A stretch of DNA of 64,000 nt from Nonomuraea ceibae. GTDB taxonomy: Bacteria; Actinomycetota; Actinomycetes; Streptosporangiales; Streptosporangiaceae. Positions 1 to 8,593 of this stretch are shown here, piece after piece; position 1 is the first letter of the stretch; the number at the start of each line of letters is the position of its first letter. The notes under the pieces are model-generated. The model did no database searches. It saw only the letters and a list, made by a program, of their open reading frames with translations, and had not been told where the DNA came from. The translations under genes and the position numbers were made by a program. Where the stretch lies: the NCBI RefSeq assembly GCF_019396325.1, contig NZ_JAHKRO010000020.1, forward strand, positions 1-64,000, given 5' to 3'.

Positions 1-221
1 CCGACCCCGCCCCCCACCCTGCGCAGGCGGCGGCGCGGCGTGCGCCGGGCCAGCGTGGCGCGTGCCGAGCCGTCGGCGCCCGCCGCCAGCGGTTCGTACG
101 GCTGCGCGGGAGCGCCATTCATTGCCGTGTCCATCACCGTGGCCCGCATGCGGGTCAGGCGGTCGGCGGCGGGCTCGGGGGCGTCGGCGCGCATCTCCTG
201 GAGCAACCGCAGGTCATCCAT
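1..221 (-). CDS. CU044_5270-like protein, N-terminal part (cut by window edge)
   Basis: Seventy-three codons of a gene that continues past the left edge. It begins MDDLRLLQEMRAD, which resembles the start of the CU044_5270-type proteins often encoded directly after ECF sigma factors in actinomycetes; some are membrane proteins proposed to act as sigma-factor partners. The ATG overlaps the last 8 bases of the sigma gene, so the two are probably translated together. The visible part is soluble and ends in an arginine-rich stretch (RRTPRRRLRRVGGG) that would sit just before a membrane segment if this is an anti-sigma-like protein. The transmembrane part is not in the window, so the role is inferred from position. 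Confidence 0.6.
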   Translation of the reverse strand, partial: MDDLRLLQEMRADAPEPAADRLTRMRATVMDTAMNGAPAQPYEPLAAGADGSARATLARRTPRRRLRRVGGGV

Positions 222-810
222 GGTCTGCCTCCTCGGCGATCTGGGTCGGGTCCGTGCCGCCCAGCGCGGCACGGGTCTTCTTCCTGGCCCGGTGCAGCCG
301 GGACCGCACGGTCCCCACCGGGATGCCGAGCGCCACGGCCACCTCCTCGTAGCCGAGGTCCGCCCAGGCGATCATGAGCAGCACGTCCCGCTCGTCCGGG
401 GTGAGGGCGGCGAGCGCGCGGGCGAGGTCGCGGTGCGCGGCGGAGGCCGACACCCGTGACTCGACGCGCTCGGCGTAGCTCTCGGCCACCTCGTCGACGC
501 CGGTCCTGGCGAGCGCCTGGTAGGCGCGGACCTCGGCGCGGCGGTGCTTGCCGACGAGGTTGGCGGCGATGCCGTACAGCCAGGGCCGCGCGTCGGCGTG
601 GCTCAGGTCGTAGCGGTCGCGCCGCCGGAAGGCGGCCAGGAACGTGTCGGCGACGACGTCGTCGGCGAGCGAGTCGCCCAGACGCCGGGTGACGTAGCGG
701 TGCAGGGCCGGAGCGTGCCGGTCGAACAGGGTGGAGAAGGCCGCCGGTTCCTGCCTGGAGCGTTGGATCACCTCGGCGTCGGTGGACACGCGTGCAGTGT
801 CCGTGATCAA
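214..810 (-). CDS. ECF-type RNA polymerase sigma factor
   Basis: Short sigma-70 family protein of about 198 residues with only regions 2 and 4, typical of extracytoplasmic-function sigma factors. Region 2 runs from about AAFSTLFDRH through DDVVADTFLAAFRRR to ARPWLYGIAANL. Region 4 holds LTPDERDVLLMIAWADLGYEEVAVAL followed by the helix-turn-helix GIPVGTVRSRLHRARKK (quoted in parts). I prefer the TTG start at 810 because GGGGGCGAG lies just upstream; a GTG at 849 would add 13 residues. It is followed, with an 8-base overlap, by a likely partner gene, the usual sigma/regulator arrangement. No cognate promoter motif could be identified. Confidence 0.88.
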   Translation of the reverse strand: MITDTARVSTDAEVIQRSRQEPAAFSTLFDRHAPALHRYVTRRLGDSLADDVVADTFLAAFRRRDRYDLSHADARPWLYGIAANLVGKHRRAEVRAYQALARTGVDEVAESYAERVESRVSASAAHRDLARALAALTPDERDVLLMIAWADLGYEEVAVALGIPVGTVRSRLHRARKKTRAALGGTDPTQIAEEADHG

Positions 811-870
811 ACTCGCCCCCTTTCGTCGGGTGTCGTCACCTGCTATCACCCGGACGAGGAAGACGGGTTC

Positions 871-1242
871 TCACGAGTTCGCGTGGCGCAGCGCCTCTTC
901 GTAGGTGTCGAAGACCTCGAAGGCGTTGCGCAGCCCGGTGATGTAGAGGACGCGGGCCATGACGCCCTGCACGCCGCCGAGCAGCAGGCGGGTGCCGCGG
1001 GCCTCGCACCGGTGCATGATGTCGACGAGCTCGTTGAGGCCGATCGAGTCGCAGAAGCCGACCCCGGCCAGGTCGATGATGAGGTAGGGGGTGGGCGCGA
1101 TCTCCCACACGCGCTCCAGGTGGTCGCGCAGGATGAGCACGGCGTCGCCGTCGACCTCGCCGTCGAGCCGGACGATGACGGCGTTGCGCGAGAGGCCGGA
1201 AGAGACGCTCAGCAGTGACTTTCCCGTGGCCTCAGACGACAT
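871..1242 (-). CDS. STAS-domain anti-anti-sigma factor homolog
   Basis: A protein of about 123 residues consisting of one STAS domain, the fold of SpoIIAA and RsbV. Such proteins bind a kinase/anti-sigma factor and release a sigma factor when unphosphorylated. The conserved phosphorylation loop reads FCDSIGLNEL, with the serine after the aspartate as the likely target. The ATG at 1242 follows AAGGACG at a good distance; an in-frame ATG at 1260 is the alternative. It lies 60 bases upstream of the ECF sigma gene on the same strand, but ECF factors are not normally controlled this way, so a functional link is uncertain. No anti-sigma kinase is encoded nearby. Confidence 0.82.
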   Translation of the reverse strand: MSSEATGKSLLSVSSGLSRNAVIVRLDGEVDGDAVLILRDHLERVWEIAPTPYLIIDLAGVGFCDSIGLNELVDIMHRCEARGTRLLLGGVQGVMARVLYITGLRNAFEVFDTYEEALRHANS

Positions 1243-1319
1243 CGGCAACGTCCTTCTCATCTCCCAAGGCGGCCAAGGTCAGTGTTGCCTCATCCGTACG
1301 TGCTCTAACGGAAGGTCAC

Positions 1320-1345
1320 GACTCTGTCGCCAAACGAACAGAGTC
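1320..1345. promoter_or_regulatory. Inverted repeat upstream of the STAS gene
   Basis: GACTCTGT (1320-1327) and ACAGAGTC (1338-1345) are perfect 8-base arms around a 10-base spacer, 78 bases upstream of the STAS start. It could be an operator or an RNA hairpin in the leader. Nothing in the window identifies the binding protein. Confidence 0.4.
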
Positions 1346-1353
1346 GCGCAGCG

Positions 1354-1385
1354 TGACGGTCACCGGCCGGGGCCGGTGACCGTCA
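1354..1385 (-). terminator. Hairpin terminator after the helicase gene
   Basis: TGACGGTCACCGGCC (1354-1368) pairs perfectly with GGCCGGTGACCGTCA (1371-1385), a stem of up to 15 pairs. It begins 18 bases beyond the helicase stop and precedes the STAS gene, so it separates the two leftward transcription units. There is no clear U-tract. Confidence 0.75.
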
Positions 1386-1402
1386 ACTGACCTGGCGGGC
1401 GC

Positions 1403-3151
1403 TCAGCGGCGCTGGGTGGCCCACTGGCGGATCTTGTCGATGCGCTCCTGGATCTGCTCGGCCGTCGCCTGGGCGATGGCCGGGCCGCCGCAGGCGCGGC
1501 GCAGCTCGGAGTGGATGACGCCATGGGGCTGGCCGGTGCGATGGTTCCAGGCGCCGACGAGGCCGTTGAGCTCGCGCCTGAGCTCGGCGATCTGCTCGTG
1601 CGGGGCCAGCGCGGGAGCCCGCTCGGCGGGCTGGGCGCGCTTGGCGGCCTGCTGCTCGGACTGGCGCTTGCGCAGCAGCGTGGCGACCTGGTCGGGCTCC
1701 AGCAGGCCGGGCAGGCCGATGAAGTCCTCCTCCTCGGCGGAGCCGATCTCCGCGCCGGTGCCGAACTCGCCGCCGTCGAACAGGACCCGGTCGAACGTCG
1801 CCGACGTCTCCATGGTCTCGAACGGCAGCTCGTCGCCCAGGACGTCGGGGTTGTCCTTCTTGCGGTTGGCGTCCTCCAGGAGGCTGTCGTCCAGGCCGTC
1901 CTCGGGCGGCCTGCGGTTGAGCACGTGGTCGCGCTCGACCTCCATCTCGTTGGCCAGGCCCATGAGCGTCGGCACCGACGGCAGGAACACCGAGGCCGTC
2001 TCGCCGCGCTTGCGGGCCCGCACGAACCGGCCGACGGCCTGGGCGAAGAACAGCGGGGTCGAGGTCGAGGTGGCGTAGACGCCCACGCACAGGCGGGGGA
2101 TGTCGACGCCCTCGGACACCATGCGGACCGCGACCAGCCAGCGGTCGCCGGACGCGGCGAACTGCTTGATCTTCTTGGACGCGCCGGGGTCGTCGGAGAG
2201 CACGACCGTGGCGCCCTCGCCGCTGATCGAGCGCAGGTGGCGGGCGTAGGCGCGGGCCGTCTCGTGGTCGGTGGCGATGACCAGCCCGCCGGCGTCGGGC
2301 ACGCCGCGCCGCACCTCGGTCAGGCGCCGGTCGGCGGCCTGCATGACCTGGCGGATCCAGTCGCCCTTGGGGTCGAGCGCGGCCCGCCACGCCTGGGAGA
2401 GCTGGTCCTTGGTGAGCGGGGTGCCGAGCGTGGCTGCCAGCTCGTCTCCGGCCCTGGTGCGCCACTTCATCTCGCCGGAGTAGGCCAGGAAGATGACCGG
2501 CCGCACGACGCCGTCGTCGAGCGCCGGGCCGTAGCCGTAGGAGTAGTCCGAGACGCTGCGCTTGGCGCCGTCGGCGTCCTCCTCGTAGGTGACGAACGGG
2601 ATCGGGCTGTCGTCGGAGCGGAACGGGGTGCCGGTGAGCTGGAGCCTGCGGGTGGCGGGCTCGAACGCCTCGCGCACGCCGTCGCCCCACGACTTGGCGT
2701 CGCCCGCGTGGTGGATCTCGTCGAAGATGACGAGGGTCTTGCGGGCCTCGGTGCGCGCCCGGTGCAGCGCCGGGTGCATGGCGACCTGGGCGTAGGTGAC
2801 GGCGACGCCCAGGTAGTCGCGGCTGGTGGCGCCCTGGCTGTTCTTGAACTCGGGGTCGATGCTGATGCCGACCTTGCCGGCGGCGTCGGCCCACTGGCGC
2901 TTGAGGTGCTCGGTGGGCGTGACGATGGTGATCGCCCGGATCACGCCGTTGGCGATCAGCTCGCTGGCGATGCGCAGGGCGTAGGTGGTCTTGCCCGCTC
3001 CGGGGGTGGCCACGGTGAGGAAGTCACGCGGCTCGCGCCTGAAATACAGGTCGAACGCCTGCTGCTGCCAGGCCCGGAGCTTGGGGGCGGTGCCCCACGC
3101 GGCCCGGTCCGGATAGGAAGGCGACAGGTGGGATGCGGCGAACGTGCTCAC
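1403..3151 (-). CDS. DEAD/DEAH-box (superfamily 2) helicase
   Basis: A protein of about 582 residues predicted to be an ATP-dependent nucleic-acid translocase of the type III restriction / XPB-like branch of superfamily 2. Motif I is TPGAGKTT (about 49-56), motif II is DEIH (about 144-147), LTGTP (172-176) fits motif III, and the C-terminal RecA domain carries QAVGRFVRAR, a motif VI. It has no extra nuclease or methylase domain, and no restriction partner is adjacent. GTG at 3151 is preferred because GAGGTGA lies 6 bases upstream; an upstream in-frame start at 3199 lacks a site. The next gene on the strand lies 34 bases away, so the two may be cotranscribed. Confidence 0.85.
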   Translation of the reverse strand: MSTFAASHLSPSYPDRAAWGTAPKLRAWQQQAFDLYFRREPRDFLTVATPGAGKTTYALRIASELIANGVIRAITIVTPTEHLKRQWADAAGKVGISIDPEFKNSQGATSRDYLGVAVTYAQVAMHPALHRARTEARKTLVIFDEIHHAGDAKSWGDGVREAFEPATRRLQLTGTPFRSDDSPIPFVTYEEDADGAKRSVSDYSYGYGPALDDGVVRPVIFLAYSGEMKWRTRAGDELAATLGTPLTKDQLSQAWRAALDPKGDWIRQVMQAADRRLTEVRRGVPDAGGLVIATDHETARAYARHLRSISGEGATVVLSDDPGASKKIKQFAASGDRWLVAVRMVSEGVDIPRLCVGVYATSTSTPLFFAQAVGRFVRARKRGETASVFLPSVPTLMGLANEMEVERDHVLNRRPPEDGLDDSLLEDANRKKDNPDVLGDELPFETMETSATFDRVLFDGGEFGTGAEIGSAEEEDFIGLPGLLEPDQVATLLRKRQSEQQAAKRAQPAERAPALAPHEQIAELRRELNGLVGAWNHRTGQPHGVIHSELRRACGGPAIAQATAEQIQERIDKIRQWATQRR

Positions 3152-3185
3152 CGCATCACCTCTGGGGTTCGTGTGCTTCGCTCTC

Positions 3186-4070
3186 TCACAGTGACCCAAG
3201 AGTAATCGGGCTCACCGACAAGACGTGCCGTGCATCGTCGATCCTGGCCAAGCCGCCCCAGGAGTGGTATGGGCGGGTCGCGGCATATCGCACGCTGGCG
3301 AGCACGGTGTCCACGACCTGCCTGCCCGTCTCGTCCTCGGGCTGGAGCAGGCCGACGAGCAGCGCCGATCTGCCGTTCTCGGTGACGAGTGTCACGCGCA
3401 GGTAGGCGGGCCGGTTCACCACGTCGTCGTACTCGGCCCGCAGCGCCCTGGTGTGCCCGAGGGCGAGCGGCTCGTCGGCGACGACGGTCACCCGGTCGCC
3501 CTTCAGGAGCAGCTCGGAGTAGCGCTCGGCCGCCTCCTTGACCGCCCCGGCGGGGTCGGCCGGCGCGCCGGTGACCGGTCTGGCCATGACGAGCGCGCCC
3601 CCGCCGGGCGCCCTGGCGACCGAGGTGAACCCGGTGACGGGCGGCACCTTGCCCTCCTGCCATCCGGCGGGCAGCGCCAGCCGCACCCCGGCGATGGTGT
3701 CGGTGAGCGGCGCCCCCGCGCCGCCCGGCGCGGTGATCCGCAGCACGACGGCGGTCAGCCCGGCCACCGCCGCCACGGCCACGGCCGCGCCCAGCACGGC
3801 GCGGCCCCACCGTCCTCCCGCCAGGCCCCGCAGGAGGGCCCACACGCGGCGCAGGGCGCTGCGCCGGACCCGGGGGCCGCCTGGGGCGGCCGGAGCGCCG
3901 TAGAGGCGGGCGGAGGGCGGCAGGGAGTCCCACGCCTGGCCGACCGGCTCCTCGGGTTCGAGGCCGCGCGTGGCGGCGCGGGCGGCCGGGTCCCACAGCT
4001 CCTCCGGCTCGCCTCCGCGCCTGCCGCCGTGCCCGCCGCCGTAGGGCCGCCTGCGGTGATCACGCTCCAT
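3186..4070 (-). CDS. Single-pass membrane protein of unknown function
   Basis: A protein of 294 residues. The first 95 or so are charged and proline/glycine-rich, presumably cytoplasmic. A single hydrophobic segment (AVLGAAVAVAAVAGLTAVV, about 91-109) is followed by an extracytoplasmic domain of roughly 180 residues that starts around GVRLALPAGWQEG. That pattern resembles small PsbP/LpqN-like lipoprotein domains, but I cannot assign a family. The gene starts behind GGAGGTGCC next to the ATG and lies just upstream of the helicase. The function is unknown, and the helicase neighbour gives no useful clue. Confidence 0.7.
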   Translation of the reverse strand: MERDHRRRPYGGGHGGRRGGEPEELWDPAARAATRGLEPEEPVGQAWDSLPPSARLYGAPAAPGGPRVRRSALRRVWALLRGLAGGRWGRAVLGAAVAVAAVAGLTAVVLRITAPGGAGAPLTDTIAGVRLALPAGWQEGKVPPVTGFTSVARAPGGGALVMARPVTGAPADPAGAVKEAAERYSELLLKGDRVTVVADEPLALGHTRALRAEYDDVVNRPAYLRVTLVTENGRSALLVGLLQPEDETGRQVVDTVLASVRYAATRPYHSWGGLARIDDARHVLSVSPITLGSL

Positions 4071-4153
4071 GGCACCTCCTCGTGCCGCAGTCGTATCACC
4101 GCAGGGCGCGGGGCTTCAGGCGTTCCGTGATCGCTGTGGCGGAAGGGGCAGAA

Positions 4154-5548
4154 TCACCTTGCCGCGACCCGTGAGGACAGCAGCAGGGCGGCGACCGCGA
4201 TGGCCGCCATGAGCCCGCAGATCACCGCGAACCCCCACACGAGCTCGGCCGGGCCGTGCCCGATGAGGTTCACCAGCGCGCCGCCGATGCCCAGCGTGAG
4301 CGCGGAGCCCAGCATGTCGGTGACCGAGAGGGCCGCGCTGTTGGCGCCCTGCTCGCTGACCGGCGACTGCTTGAGCGCGGTGACGTTGACCGTGGTCAGC
4401 CCGAGCCCCATGCCGAACCCGGCCACCACCCAGGCCGGCACCGCGATCCAGCCGGTGACGCCGGGCAGCACCGCCAGGACCGACAGCGCGATGCCCACGG
4501 TCACGCAGGCCGCGCCGAACCTGATCCGCCGGTGCGGCTCGGCGGTGCGCCTGCTCTGCAGGTACGAGCCTGCCGACCAGCCGAGTGCGCCGGTGGTGAG
4601 CGCGAGGCCGGCGGCGCCGGTCTCGAACCCCTTCACGTCGTGCAGGGCCAGCGGGATGAAGCCGTTCACCCCGAAGAACGCGGCGGAGAACAGGCCGCGC
4701 ATCATCACCGTGGTCGGCAGCCCGCGACCGAACCGCAGCGCGCCCTGCGGCAGCAGCCTGACGAGCCCGTACAGCAGCAGGGCCAGCCCGCCGGCGCACG
4801 CGAGGCCGCCGATCAGGGCGGCCTTGTGCACCGTGTCGACGCCGTACAGGAGCACGCCGGCGCCCAGGGCGGAGGCGGAGGCGGCGACGGTCATGGCCAC
4901 GGGCCGCGAGCGCGGCCCCTCGCCGGGCGAGGTCTCCTCGTCGGAGGGACGCCTCTTGAGCGCCGGGACGAGCATGACCAGGGCGGGCAGCACGAGCGGG
5001 ATGATGCCGTAGAACACCCAGCGCCAGCCCCAGGTGTCGCCCACGAAGCCGGCGACGGCGGGGCCGACCATGGCGGGCACGACCCAGGCGGCCGACAGCG
5101 CGGCGAACACGCGGGGCCGCATCACGGCGGGATAGACCCGGGCGATCATCACGTAGAGGGCCACGATCGACGCCCCGGCGCCCAGGCCCTGCACGGCCCG
5201 GGACACGAGGAACAGCATCTCGTTCACGGCGGCCCCGGCCATGCCCATGCCGACCACGAACAGCACCACGCCCGCGACGAACGGCAGCGCGTAGCCTCGC
5301 CGGTCCGACCACAGGCCGGCGACCACGTTGGCGAACAGGCTGGCGATGAGGAAGGCCGAGAAGCTGACCCCGTAGATCTCCTGCGCGTCGAGGTCGGCGG
5401 CGACCTGCGGCATGACCACACCGACCGACATGCCCTCGAAGGCGATCAGGGTGACGACGAGGAGGATGCCCACGGTCGCCACCCGGTACGGATGGCTGAA
5501 GATGCGGGGGATCTCGTGAGGGGCATCTAGTGCGTTTGGTGCTGTCAC
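4154..5548 (-). CDS. Major facilitator superfamily transporter
   Basis: About 464 residues with roughly 14 hydrophobic segments, in the MFS multidrug-exporter style. The signature loop between helices 2 and 3 is LWSDRRGYALPF, and SRAVQGLGAGASIVALYVM fits the motif C region of drug/H+ antiporters. The GTG start at 5548 overlaps the stop of the upstream protease gene by GTGA, so translation is probably coupled to it. Homologous exporters pump small hydrophobic compounds; the substrate here is unknown. The pairing with a secreted protease is unusual for a drug pump. Confidence 0.85.
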   Translation of the reverse strand: MTAPNALDAPHEIPRIFSHPYRVATVGILLVVTLIAFEGMSVGVVMPQVAADLDAQEIYGVSFSAFLIASLFANVVAGLWSDRRGYALPFVAGVVLFVVGMGMAGAAVNEMLFLVSRAVQGLGAGASIVALYVMIARVYPAVMRPRVFAALSAAWVVPAMVGPAVAGFVGDTWGWRWVFYGIIPLVLPALVMLVPALKRRPSDEETSPGEGPRSRPVAMTVAASASALGAGVLLYGVDTVHKAALIGGLACAGGLALLLYGLVRLLPQGALRFGRGLPTTVMMRGLFSAAFFGVNGFIPLALHDVKGFETGAAGLALTTGALGWSAGSYLQSRRTAEPHRRIRFGAACVTVGIALSVLAVLPGVTGWIAVPAWVVAGFGMGLGLTTVNVTALKQSPVSEQGANSAALSVTDMLGSALTLGIGGALVNLIGHGPAELVWGFAVICGLMAAIAVAALLLSSRVAAR

Positions 5549-6423
5549 CCGGACATCGTAGGGCGCACCCGGTATGCCGCCCACATCTGGCGCATACGCA
5601 GGCCCTGGCCCGCGGTGAACTCGCGCATGCACCGGTCCTGCGCGTAGTCCATGAAGTTGTGCACGCCGTCGAGGCCCGGCGCCGCGCAGGTGTCCTGCTC
5701 CACCGGGCATCCCTCGGTCGGCCCGGCCTGCGCGGGGGTGTCGGCCACGCCGTCGCCGGGCTCCTCGCAGCCGTTCTCGAAGGTGTGGAACAGGCCCAGC
5801 CAGTGGCCGATCTCGTGCACGCCGGTGTAGCCCTGGTCGTAGCCGTCGAGCGTGCCGCCGGGCAGGCCGCGCCAGTCGATCACCACGCCGTCGAGCCGGG
5901 GCTGGGACTCGTACCAGTAGGGGTAGGAGGAGAAGCCGAGCACCAGGTCGCCGGGCTGGGCGAGGTAGAGGTTGAGCGTCTCGGGCCCGCCCTTGCGCAG
6001 CGACGTCTTCATGGCGCGCTCGTGCGCGATCGGCGCGGTGAACCAGGCGGCGTCGCGGGTGACGGCGATGCCGTCGAGGCGGAAGCTGACGCCGGTGTCG
6101 GCCCCGCCGAGCCGGCCCGCGTAGGCGTCGTTGAGCGTGGCGATCTGCGCCTTGACCGCCTTGGTGGTGGCCTTGGCGGCGCCGTCGGTGATGACGTGCA
6201 CCCAGGTCGGCACCGTGATCCGGGCGGGCGTCCTGACGCCGCGCAGCCGCTGGGCGAGCTCGGCGGTGACCGCCGCCACGTCACCCGGCTTGGGCGCGCG
6301 CGGCTCGGGCGAGCGCGGATGACCGGCCGCGCGCAGGCAGCTCGACGCCGCCGCCGGCGAGGCCGGCGGCGTGAACCCGGCCGCGAGCACGCAGACGATC
6401 AGGACGGCGGCGCGCCGGGTCAT
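5545..6423 (-). CDS. Secreted zinc metalloprotease, M43 (pappalysin-like) type
   Basis: A protein of 292 residues with an N-terminal signal peptide (MTRRAAVLIVCVLAAGFTPP, cleavage likely near AAASS). The catalytic site is a metzincin motif, HEIGHWLGLFH, at 203-213 with three zinc histidines and the catalytic glutamate. The methionine turn NFMDY is at 256-260. Several cysteines around 219-246 are expected to form disulfides, as in M43 enzymes. It should be exported and degrade extracellular proteins. The stop codon overlaps the start of an MFS exporter by four bases. The N-terminal region after the signal peptide may be a pro-segment. Confidence 0.9.
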   Translation of the reverse strand: MTRRAAVLIVCVLAAGFTPPASPAAASSCLRAAGHPRSPEPRAPKPGDVAAVTAELAQRLRGVRTPARITVPTWVHVITDGAAKATTKAVKAQIATLNDAYAGRLGGADTGVSFRLDGIAVTRDAAWFTAPIAHERAMKTSLRKGGPETLNLYLAQPGDLVLGFSSYPYWYESQPRLDGVVIDWRGLPGGTLDGYDQGYTGVHEIGHWLGLFHTFENGCEEPGDGVADTPAQAGPTEGCPVEQDTCAAPGLDGVHNFMDYAQDRCMREFTAGQGLRMRQMWAAYRVRPTMSG

Positions 6424-6500
6424 GTGATCTCCCGTTACGGTAGGGGGCGGTCCGGATACGAACCGTAGCCCTCCCGTGGGCGATCACCGGTCAGCAACAC

Positions 6501-6758
6501 TCACTGCTTGTCGTCACCCTCGCCGCCACCGGACGGCAGGCCCTCGTAGATCTCCTTGCACTCCGGGCAGACCGGATATTTCTTGGGATCGCGGCTGGGC
6601 ACCCAGATCTTGCCGCACAGCGCGCGGATCGGCGTGCCCGTCACCATGGATTCGGTGATCTTGTGCTTGTCGGCGTAGTGGGCGAACCGCTCGTGGTCGC
6701 CGTCGCCGTGCGAGGTCTGCGGACGGGTGTCCTGCTCTGGAAGGATCTTCGTGCTCAC
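6501..6758 (-). CDS. DUF3039 small protein
   Basis: Eighty-five residues. The central block HERFAHYADKHKITESMVTG is typical of DUF3039, a small actinobacterial family. CGKIWVPSRDP and CPECKEIYEGL supply three cysteines, two of them in a CPxC knuckle, which suggests metal binding. The function is unknown; the family is widely conserved in actinomycetes next to housekeeping genes. It stands alone here, on the same strand as the protease and the exporter beyond it. Confidence 0.85.
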   Translation of the reverse strand: MSTKILPEQDTRPQTSHGDGDHERFAHYADKHKITESMVTGTPIRALCGKIWVPSRDPKKYPVCPECKEIYEGLPSGGGEGDDKQ

Positions 6759-6807
6759 CCCATCGAGTCTATTCCCGCCGCCGACCGCTCCCGCTCGTGA
6801 ACAGCGA

Positions 6808-6841
6808 TACGGCTCCCGTCCCCGGAGGGAAGGGAGCCGTA
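6808..6841 (-). terminator. Hairpin terminator of the DHA2 exporter
   Basis: TACGGCTCCC (6808-6817) and GGGAGCCGTA (6832-6841) form a perfect 10-base stem with a 14-base loop, just beyond the stop of the leftward exporter gene. There is no strong U-tract. Confidence 0.65.
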
Positions 6842-6853
6842 CGGGAGAGTGCG

Positions 6854-8446
6854 TCAGCCGACGTGGACCGGCGCACCCTCGGTCTTGCGGCCGGCCTTGA
6901 CGAACAGGGCCAGGACCGCGGTGAGCAGCGCGATGCCGGTGCTGACCAGGAAGGCCAGGTGCATGCCGTCCATGAACGCGCTGTTCACGGCCGGGCCCAC
7001 GACCTGCACGAGCTGCTCGGGCGTGCCCGCCGGCAGGCCGCCGAACGCGGCCGCCTTCTCCAGCAACCCGAGTTGGTCCGGCGGGATGCTCGCGGCGGCC
7101 GGGCCGAGATAGCCGGGCAGCTTGTCGGAGATCTCACCGGCCATGACGGCGCCCAGGATCGCGGTGCCGAGCGCGCCGCCGACCTGCATGGCCGACTGCT
7201 GCAGGCCGCCCGCGACGCCGCTGAGCTCGACGGGCGCGTTGCCCACGATGACCTCGGTGGCGCCGACGAAGACCGGCGAGAGGCCGAAGGCCAGCACCAC
7301 GAACGGGATCGCGCTCTCCAGGAACGAGGCGTCCATGCTGAGGCGGGACATCAGGAACATCGCGCCGGCGGTGACCACCAGGCCGGACGCCATCGTGATC
7401 TTCGGTCCGAGCTTGCCGATCATCATGCCGGCCAGCGGCGAGGCGACGATCATGCCGGCGCTCATCGGCAGCATGCGCAGGCCGGCGTCCAGCGGGCTCA
7501 GGCCGTGCACACCCTGGAAGAAGAAGCCCAGGAAGAACATCGCGCCGAACATCGCGAACGCGACCATCATCATCAGCACGGTGCCGATGGAGATCGAGGC
7601 GTTGGTGAACAGCGACAGCGGCACCAGCGGCTGCCGGGCCCGGCTCTGCCAGAAGATGAACGCGGCGATCAGCACCGCGAACGCGCCCATGAAGCCCAGC
7701 GTCGTGGAGTCGCCCCAGCCCCACTCGGGCGCCTTGATGATGGTCCACACGAGCGCGAACATCGCGCCCGACAGCAGCACCACGCCGCCCCAGTCGATGC
7801 GGTTGAGCACCTTGACCGGGCTCTCCTTGATCAGGAAGATGCCCATGACGAGGGCGATGACGCCCACCGGGGCGTTGATGAAGAAGACCGACTCCCAGCC
7901 CTGGTCCTGGACCAGCAGGCCGCCCACGATCGGGCCGGCGGCGCTGGACAGGCCGATGATCGCGCCCCACGCGCCCATCGCCTGGTTGAGCTTCTCGCCG
8001 GGGAAGGCGTTGCGCAGCAGCGCCAGCGCGGCGGGCTGCAGCAGCGCGCCGAACAGGCCCTGCAGCACGCGCAGCCCGATGAGCGCGCCGACCGGGGTGA
8101 CGCCGGGCACGATGTCGGCGAGCTGCTGGCTGAGGCCGATGCCCACGGAGGTGATCGCGAAGCCGGCGACGCCGATGAGGAACACGCGCTTGTGGCCGAA
8201 CAGGTCACCCAGCTTGCCCGCGGTGATCAGGAAGACCGCCAGCGCGAGCAGGTAGCCGCTCGTCACCCACTGCAGGTCGGCGAGCGAGGCGCCCAGATCG
8301 GACTGGATCACCGGGTTGGCGATGCCGACCACGGTGCCGTCGAGCATCACCATGATGACGCCGAGGCTGACCGCGAGCAGCACCAGCCACGGATTGGCGG
8401 CCTTCTCCCCCGGTGGTGGCGCCTCTACCACCTTCGTCTGTGCCAT
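6854..8446 (-). CDS. DHA2-family (14-helix) MFS drug exporter
   Basis: A protein of 530 residues with about 14 transmembrane helices, like EmrB/QacA-type proton-coupled multidrug exporters. Helix 1 carries LDGTVVGIANP, a form of the DHA2 motif D1. The loop GKLGDLFGHKRVF is motif A, and GPIVGGLLVQ lies in motif C. It is divergent from a TetR regulator at 8594, with a 147-base gap that contains a short inverted repeat, the usual arrangement of a repressor and its pump. Substrate unknown. Confidence 0.9.
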   Translation of the reverse strand: MAQTKVVEAPPPGEKAANPWLVLLAVSLGVIMVMLDGTVVGIANPVIQSDLGASLADLQWVTSGYLLALAVFLITAGKLGDLFGHKRVFLIGVAGFAITSVGIGLSQQLADIVPGVTPVGALIGLRVLQGLFGALLQPAALALLRNAFPGEKLNQAMGAWGAIIGLSSAAGPIVGGLLVQDQGWESVFFINAPVGVIALVMGIFLIKESPVKVLNRIDWGGVVLLSGAMFALVWTIIKAPEWGWGDSTTLGFMGAFAVLIAAFIFWQSRARQPLVPLSLFTNASISIGTVLMMMVAFAMFGAMFFLGFFFQGVHGLSPLDAGLRMLPMSAGMIVASPLAGMMIGKLGPKITMASGLVVTAGAMFLMSRLSMDASFLESAIPFVVLAFGLSPVFVGATEVIVGNAPVELSGVAGGLQQSAMQVGGALGTAILGAVMAGEISDKLPGYLGPAAASIPPDQLGLLEKAAAFGGLPAGTPEQLVQVVGPAVNSAFMDGMHLAFLVSTGIALLTAVLALFVKAGRKTEGAPVHVG

Positions 8447-8562
8447 GAAGTCCCCCTAAACACATCCCGCCCCACACCGGGGCGTACGTCTCATAAGCCC
8501 GGGTAATCTACGTCAGAGTCTGCCAGATGACAAATGAGTTTTATTCGTCGCATCCTGACTTG

Positions 8563-8577
8563 TGTCATACTGTGACA
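8563..8577. promoter_or_regulatory. Candidate TetR operator between exporter and regulator
   Basis: TGTCA (8563-8567) and TGACA (8573-8577) are perfect arms around TACTG. The site lies 17 bases upstream of the TetR start and overlaps where its promoter would be, so it could serve autorepression. The arms are short. Confidence 0.4.
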
Positions 8578-8593
8578 GGAAGGTTTCGAGGGA

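Noticed and set aside
1403-3151. Restriction-modification or defence system around the helicase
   Set aside because: No methylase, nuclease or other defence gene is adjacent; the neighbours are a membrane protein and a STAS protein.
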